Assembly: GCA_007127665.1 (NCBI GenBank)
Contig: SKYY01000041.1
Coordinates: 1-9,163, forward strand
Reading direction: 5' to 3'
Origin: Balneolales bacterium
GTDB taxonomy: Bacteria > Bacteroidota > Rhodothermia > Balneolales > Natronogracilivirgulaceae
DNA length: 9,163 bases
Made by a program: the position numbers and the translations under genes. The notes beneath the pieces are model-generated. The model ran no database searches and was not told the origin of the DNA. It was given only the letters and a program-made list of their open reading frames with translations. How positions within the stretch are numbered: the first letter of the stretch is position 1; every line of letters begins with the position of its first letter. Positions 6,601 through 9,163 of this stretch are shown piece by piece.

Positions 6601-6678
6601 AATGGCACGGTATCATTGGCCGGAAATCACTTCACGCGTATCTATTCCGGGTTTTCTCTCCGGAAGCAGTCCATTTAG
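6568..6678 (+). CDS. Possible 36-residue small ORF ahead of the STN gene
   Basis: ATG at 6568 is preceded by a strong AAGGGGG (6556-6562), 5 nt away, the best ribosome site in this region. The frame gives 36 residues (MQFRYRAAMLANGT..., ending RKQSI) and stops at TAG 6676-6678, 16 nt before the likely STN start at 6695. It is in a different frame from the STN gene. It might be a coupling leader, a small basic protein, or the remnant of an original N-terminus lost by frameshift. I recognise no family. Confidence 0.25.
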   Translation: MQFRYRAAMLANGTVSLAGNHFTRIYSGFSLRKQSI

Positions 6679-6694
6679 CAAAGTATGCGAAACC

Positions 6695-7327
6695 ATGACC
6701 AGCACCCGGTGCTATCTATCAACATTGCAAGTTGTTATGCAGATATTTGCGACAACCATGTGCCTGCTGCCTGCCGTATGGTTTGCTGCCGCTGATCACA
6801 CGGCCGCTCATGACATTTATGTTGATCACTCTGCCGCACAGCATACTGCCACTGATCATACTGCCATTGATCATACTGTCGCTGATCATACTGTCGCATC
6901 AACCCAGTTACCGGGAGGGGGAGAGCGCGAGGCCGGCATCCAAAAGCCCGGACCATGGAGCTTTGAATTTCGCGACGAGCCACTGGATCGTGTACTTTTT
7001 GTGATATCGGAACAAACAGGCACAGATTTCATCTACGAACCCGGGATAACGGCCGGTATTTCTGTGACTGCGTCATTCCGGGGAAAAGAACTCAGACATA
7101 TTCTGGATGAGCTGCTTGTGCCCGTTGGATTGGAGGCAAGGCGAATACGGACCGGTATCTTTGTCATTCGTCACTCGCTCAGAAAAGAGATGGCTCCGCA
7201 CTCATTGCCCGCCTTGCAGGCAAGGGATTTCTTGCCGACCCATCTTTCGCTGCGACGCGTTCGCGCTGCAGCTACGGAGAACGAACTGCCGCTTCGAGAA
7301 GTCATACTGCAAATTGCCGTACCATGA
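6695..7327 (+). CDS. Small periplasmic protein with a lone STN (secretin/TonB short N-terminal) domain
   Basis: The frame is open from 6602, but ATG at 6695 puts the signal peptide at the N-terminus (hydrophobic core about 10-31, TLQVVMQIFATTMCLLPAVW), so I take 210 residues. After cleavage comes an Asp/His-rich stretch of 5-residue repeats (about 33-67, units such as ADHTA, TDHTA, IDHTV). An STN domain follows at about 88-159: WSFEFRDEPLDRVLFVISEQ, then FIYEP, SFRGKELRHILDELL and IFVIR. STN domains normally start FecA-type receptors and touch the FecR C-terminus. Here no carboxypeptidase-like domain, plug or barrel follows. The last 50 residues show no domain and the stop overlaps the methyltransferase ATG (ATGA, 7324-7327). 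It may be a free signalling domain for the FecR upstream, or a decayed receptor. No receptor motif turns up in other frames before 7324. Confidence 0.8.
   Translation: MTSTRCYLSTLQVVMQIFATTMCLLPAVWFAAADHTAAHDIYVDHSAAQHTATDHTAIDHTVADHTVASTQLPGGGEREAGIQKPGPWSFEFRDEPLDRVLFVISEQTGTDFIYEPGITAGISVTASFRGKELRHILDELLVPVGLEARRIRTGIFVIRHSLRKEMAPHSLPALQARDFLPTHLSLRRVRAAATENELPLREVILQIAVP
6791..6895 (+). repeat. Seven 15-bp coding repeats (Asp-His-Thr pentapeptides)
   Basis: Seven consecutive 15-bp units start at 6791, 6806, 6821, 6836, 6851, 6866 and 6881. The best conserved are the last three, around nnTGATCATACTGyC. They encode ADHTA, AHDIY, VDHSA, AQHTA, TDHTA, IDHTV and ADHTV, placed between the signal peptide and the STN domain. 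Similarity is highest at the right end, as expected if the array grew there most recently. Asp and His at fixed spacing could bind divalent metal (inference). Confidence 0.85.
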
Positions 7328-8268
7328 ATTACTTTGAAATAGCATCCCGATATGCCGGGTCAATGATGCGCGGGGAACCCGCACTGCTTAAGGAACTTCG
7401 GGAGACAACTGCCCGTGAACTGCGCTACGATGACATGCTGAGCGGTCCGGTGGTAGGCAGCTTCCTCAATATGCTGGTCCGCATAAGCGGCGCCAGATCG
7501 GTACTTGAAATCGGGACATTTACCGGGTATGCAACCTTGTGGATGGCCGCGGCACTCCCTCAGGATGGCAAACTCGTCACCTGTGAGACAAATGAGAAGT
7601 ATGCACTCATCGCCCGCCGTTTTATTGAGCGATTCCGGCACGAAGCGGCCGGGCAAACCCACGGCCATAAATCGGCCGGACAAACCCACGGCCAGAAGGC
7701 GGCCGGGCAAACCCACGGCCATAAATCGGCCGGACAAACCCACGGCCAGAAGGCGGCCGGGCAAACCCACGGCCAGAAGGCGCCCGGACAAACTTCAGGT
7801 ATGGTAAACACGGCCAAAAGTGATCTGCCGCATTGGGGAAGCGACATTTTCAATCCCGGACAGAGTAAAGGACCCGAGATCCGGCTTTGTATGGGACCGG
7901 CACTGGAAACACCATGGCCTGACCAGGTTGATTTTGTTTTTCTGGATGCCGACAAAGAACACTACCCTGATTATTATCAGCGAATCATGCCGCGGCTTGC
8001 ATCCGGCGGACTTCTGGTTGTTGATAATGCATTCTGGGGTGGAAAAGTATGGGGCAGCGAAAGCCTTGCGGAGACGCCGGACGCCTCTGTCGCCAAGGTG
8101 TCAGAAGCGTATGACGATGAGCAGAAAACGCGCGGCCGGGTTGTGCCGGCAGACCGGCAGGCCGCGGCTATTGACCGCCTGAACCGAGTGATCGCAGACG
8201 ACGCGCATGTGGAAAATGTGGTACTTACCGTGCGTGACGGGCTGCATCTGGTTAGAAAAATTAGATAA
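7324..8268 (+). CDS. SAM-dependent O-methyltransferase (caffeoyl-CoA OMT family) with a repeat-filled insertion
   Basis: This cytoplasmic enzyme should transfer a methyl group from S-adenosylmethionine to a hydroxyl, probably with a divalent metal as in the O-methyltransferase-3 family. SAM-binding motif I is SVLEIGTFTGYATLWMAAAL (59-78), with the acidic end of strand 2 at Glu88. Metal and substrate residues lie in FVFLDADKEHYPDYY (204-218) and LVVDNAFWGGKVW (231-243). The N-terminal helix with LLKELRETTARELRYDDML (21-39) and the C-terminal strand (ENVVLTVRDGLHLV) are standard. Length is 314 against roughly 210-220 for bacterial relatives. The excess is an insertion at about 107-188, between strand 2 and the strand carrying IRLCMGPALE, built mainly from five 9-residue repeats. 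The start overlaps the STN stop (ATGA), so the two are translated together. Substrate unknown. Confidence 0.92.
   Translation: MNYFEIASRYAGSMMRGEPALLKELRETTARELRYDDMLSGPVVGSFLNMLVRISGARSVLEIGTFTGYATLWMAAALPQDGKLVTCETNEKYALIARRFIERFRHEAAGQTHGHKSAGQTHGQKAAGQTHGHKSAGQTHGQKAAGQTHGQKAPGQTSGMVNTAKSDLPHWGSDIFNPGQSKGPEIRLCMGPALETPWPDQVDFVFLDADKEHYPDYYQRIMPRLASGGLLVVDNAFWGGKVWGSESLAETPDASVAKVSEAYDDEQKTRGRVVPADRQAAAIDRLNRVIADDAHVENVVLTVRDGLHLVRKIR
7648..7800 (+). repeat. 27-bp coding tandem array inside the methyltransferase gene, alternating two unit types
   Basis: Units of 27 bp start at 7648, 7675, 7702, 7729 and 7756, with a diverged partial copy at 7783. Type A encodes AGQTHGHKS and type B AGQTHGQKA, in the order A, B, A, B, A/B hybrid, eroded. 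The two A copies are identical to each other and so are the two B copies, so a 54-bp dimer was duplicated recently. Each unit is nine codons, so gain or loss keeps the frame. The insertion lies in a surface loop of the enzyme. Confidence 0.95.
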
Positions 8269-8283
8269 AATCGCACTTATTTA

Positions 8284-8312
8284 TTGGCATATCCCGTCCA
8301 TTACCTTAAATT
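8284..8312 (+). promoter_or_regulatory. Candidate promoter for the FadL-family gene
   Basis: TTGGCA (8284-8289) and TAAATT (8307-8312) are separated by 17 bp and match the sigma-70 boxes at 5 of 6 and 4 of 6 positions. Transcription would begin near 8319 and leave a leader of about 170 nt. Bacteroidota-type promoters differ from this pattern, so the call is tentative. Confidence 0.25.
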
Positions 8313-8404
8313 AGGGCTGTCCGACCGGGCATGCCGGGCCGTGCCAAAATTACAGGCACATACTAAATCTGGGGTTTATCCGGTATCGCGAACAGTCTCC
8401 ACAT

Positions 8405-8422
8405 CCGGTTTTTGAAAACCGG
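8405..8422. repeat. Perfect inverted repeat CCGGTTTT-TG-AAAACCGG
   Basis: An 8-bp perfect palindrome with a 2-nt centre lies about 70 nt before the FadL start. With such a short loop it is better read as a protein-binding operator than a terminator, and no T-run follows it. Its left part, CCGGTTTTTGAA, recurs at 4358-4369 before the sigma gene without the right arm. Confidence 0.5.
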
Positions 8423-8491
8423 CTGACTGATTATTATCCCGGGACGGCCAACTCTTTTTTCCACCGAACTGCCATTAATCGGAAATTGCTC

Positions 8492-9163
8492 ATGAAAAAA
8501 TCACTTACCGTACTCTCGGCAAGCCTGCTTGTACTGTGCTTTGCTGCATCTTCAGTCTTTGCAGGTGGATATCAACTCAATCTACTGGGACAAAGACAAA
8601 TTGCCATGGGGCATACCGGGGTAGGGATGCCGCTGGATATTGCCACTATAGGGCTCAATCCCGGCGGCCTTGCCACCATAAACCAAAATGCAATCCTGCT
8701 GGGATCCAGCGCCACGTTCATAAGTACACATTATCGTGCGCCGGCCCCGTCAAGCTACACAGCCAAAACAGACAGTCCGATACGCACACCGTTCAGTATC
8801 TATGCCAGCTACGTCACTCCGATCGAAAACCTGAGAGCGGGCATAGGCGTCTACACTCCTTACGGAAATGCCTTGCGCTGGGAGGAAGGGTGGAAATATC
8901 GTTTCCTTCTCAGTGAAATATCCCTTACGGCCATTTTTGTCCAGCCGACACTCAGCTACCGTATCGGCGACCGTATCGGCGTCGGCGCCGGCTTCATTTT
9001 TGCCTATGGCGCCGTTAATGTCCAGCGGGATTTGCCGGTTGACGCCCAGGATGATTTCACGCCCATGGTTGAACTTGACGGAACAACTACCGCAATCGGA
9101 TTCAATGTGGGTGTCCATGGAAAGATCACCGACCAGATCTCTTTTGGTGCGGCCTACCGTTCC
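8492..9163 (+). CDS. FadL/OmpP1-family outer-membrane transport protein (5' part; cut by window edge)
   Basis: FadL-family barrels move hydrophobic compounds such as long-chain fatty acids or aromatic hydrocarbons across the outer membrane. The open frame runs from ATG 8492 through the right edge (224 codons). Residues 1-24 are a signal peptide (MKKSLTVLSASLLVLCFAAS, cleavage near VFA|GG). The mature N-terminus GGYQLNLLGQRQIAMGHTGVG (25-45, here given as one 21-residue span read in two parts: GGYQLNLLGQ and RQIAMGHTGVG) and the following IGLNPGGLATI (53-63) match the FadL hatch region, including the family's NPAGL-like motif as NPGGL. Alternating strands such as IYASYVTPIENLRAGIGVYT and SYRIGDRIGVGAGFIFAYG look like barrel strands. 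The family usually has 400-500 residues, so about half is missing. Its link to the genes upstream is not evident. Confidence 0.88.
   Translation, partial: MKKSLTVLSASLLVLCFAASSVFAGGYQLNLLGQRQIAMGHTGVGMPLDIATIGLNPGGLATINQNAILLGSSATFISTHYRAPAPSSYTAKTDSPIRTPFSIYASYVTPIENLRAGIGVYTPYGNALRWEEGWKYRFLLSEISLTAIFVQPTLSYRIGDRIGVGAGFIFAYGAVNVQRDLPVDAQDDFTPMVELDGTTTAIGFNVGVHGKITDQISFGAAYRS

Larger units (their letters stand above)
8269..8491. other. Intergenic region before the FadL-family gene
   Basis: This 223-bp gap shows a sigma-70-like promoter candidate (8284-8312), a perfect 8-bp inverted repeat with a 2-nt centre (8405-8422), and a weaker hairpin GTGCC-n9-GGCAC near 8341-8359. No U-tract follows either hairpin, so I call no terminator for the methyltransferase gene. 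A GGAA at 8481-8484 is the only hint of a ribosome site before 8492. Confidence 0.55.

Noticed and set aside
7107..7337. Frameshifted continuation of the STN protein into a TonB receptor
   Set aside because: The other frames before 7324 show no carboxypeptidase-like, plug or TonB-box motif, and the methyltransferase starts at once afterwards.
7648..7800. CRISPR array
   Set aside because: The 27-bp units are directly contiguous with no spacers and lie in frame inside a gene.
7360..7955. Minus-strand frames with Ala-Val-Gly-Leu-Pro-Gly or Trp-Pro-Trp-Val-Cys repeats
   Set aside because: These are antisense translations of the 27-bp repeats inside the methyltransferase gene, with no start signal or domain.
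8331..8366. Third mini-ORF (MPGRAKITGTY) near a GACCGGGC string before the FadL gene
   Set aside because: Only 8 nt match the paired element and the peptide does not fit the M-x-x-TGPAPGH pattern.

Overview
The window reads as chromosomal DNA from a Gram-negative bacterium of the Bacteroidota/Balneolota/Rhodothermota group. The reasons are an ECF sigma factor followed by a FecR-type anti-sigma factor with a DUF4974-like C-terminus, an STN-domain protein, a secreted 'asparagine synthetase B-like' protein of a type I associate with this lineage, a FadL/OmpP1 outer-membrane protein, mostly weak Shine-Dalgarno sites, and one exact match to the Bacteroidota -7 promoter motif TAnnTTTG. The phylum is an inference from gene content and I cannot name a species.

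Left part (1-4169), all on the minus strand: maf (nucleotide pyrophosphatase) -> a 677-residue secreted TPR protein, overlapping by ATGA -> after a 136-bp gap holding a degenerate 19-bp repeat array, a secreted protein of unknown function that runs off the left edge about 20 residues before its expected end.

Middle part (4170-6233): a divergent intergenic region, then on the plus strand an ECF sigma factor and its FecR anti-sigma factor. In the leader of maf (minus) and in the sigma-fecR gap (plus) sit two diverged copies of one 42-nt element. Each reads as a 13-codon ORF, M-x-x-T-G-P-A-P-G-H-x-G-A-stop, over a GC hairpin, 52-55 nt upstream of the next gene. The differences between the copies keep the reading frame and the stop. 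This is the most unusual signal in the window.

Right part (6234-9163), plus strand: a pentanucleotide tract of about 150 bp whose minus strand can form G-quadruplexes, then a small secreted protein with only an STN domain. The TonB receptor barrel normally encoded beside such a FecIR pair is absent. An O-methyltransferase follows with ATGA overlap, then the 5' part of a FadL-family gene. The STN protein carries 15-bp coding repeats (Asp-His-Thr) and the methyltransferase 27-bp coding repeats (Ala-Gly-Gln-Thr-His-Gly), so three unrelated tandem arrays lie within 1.6 kb.

Functional picture (inference): sigma/FecR and the STN protein may form a cell-surface-signalling-like circuit in which the STN domain is free in the periplasm and not fused to a receptor. 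The methyltransferase is translationally linked to it. The maf-TPR-secreted protein cluster looks like housekeeping and envelope functions.
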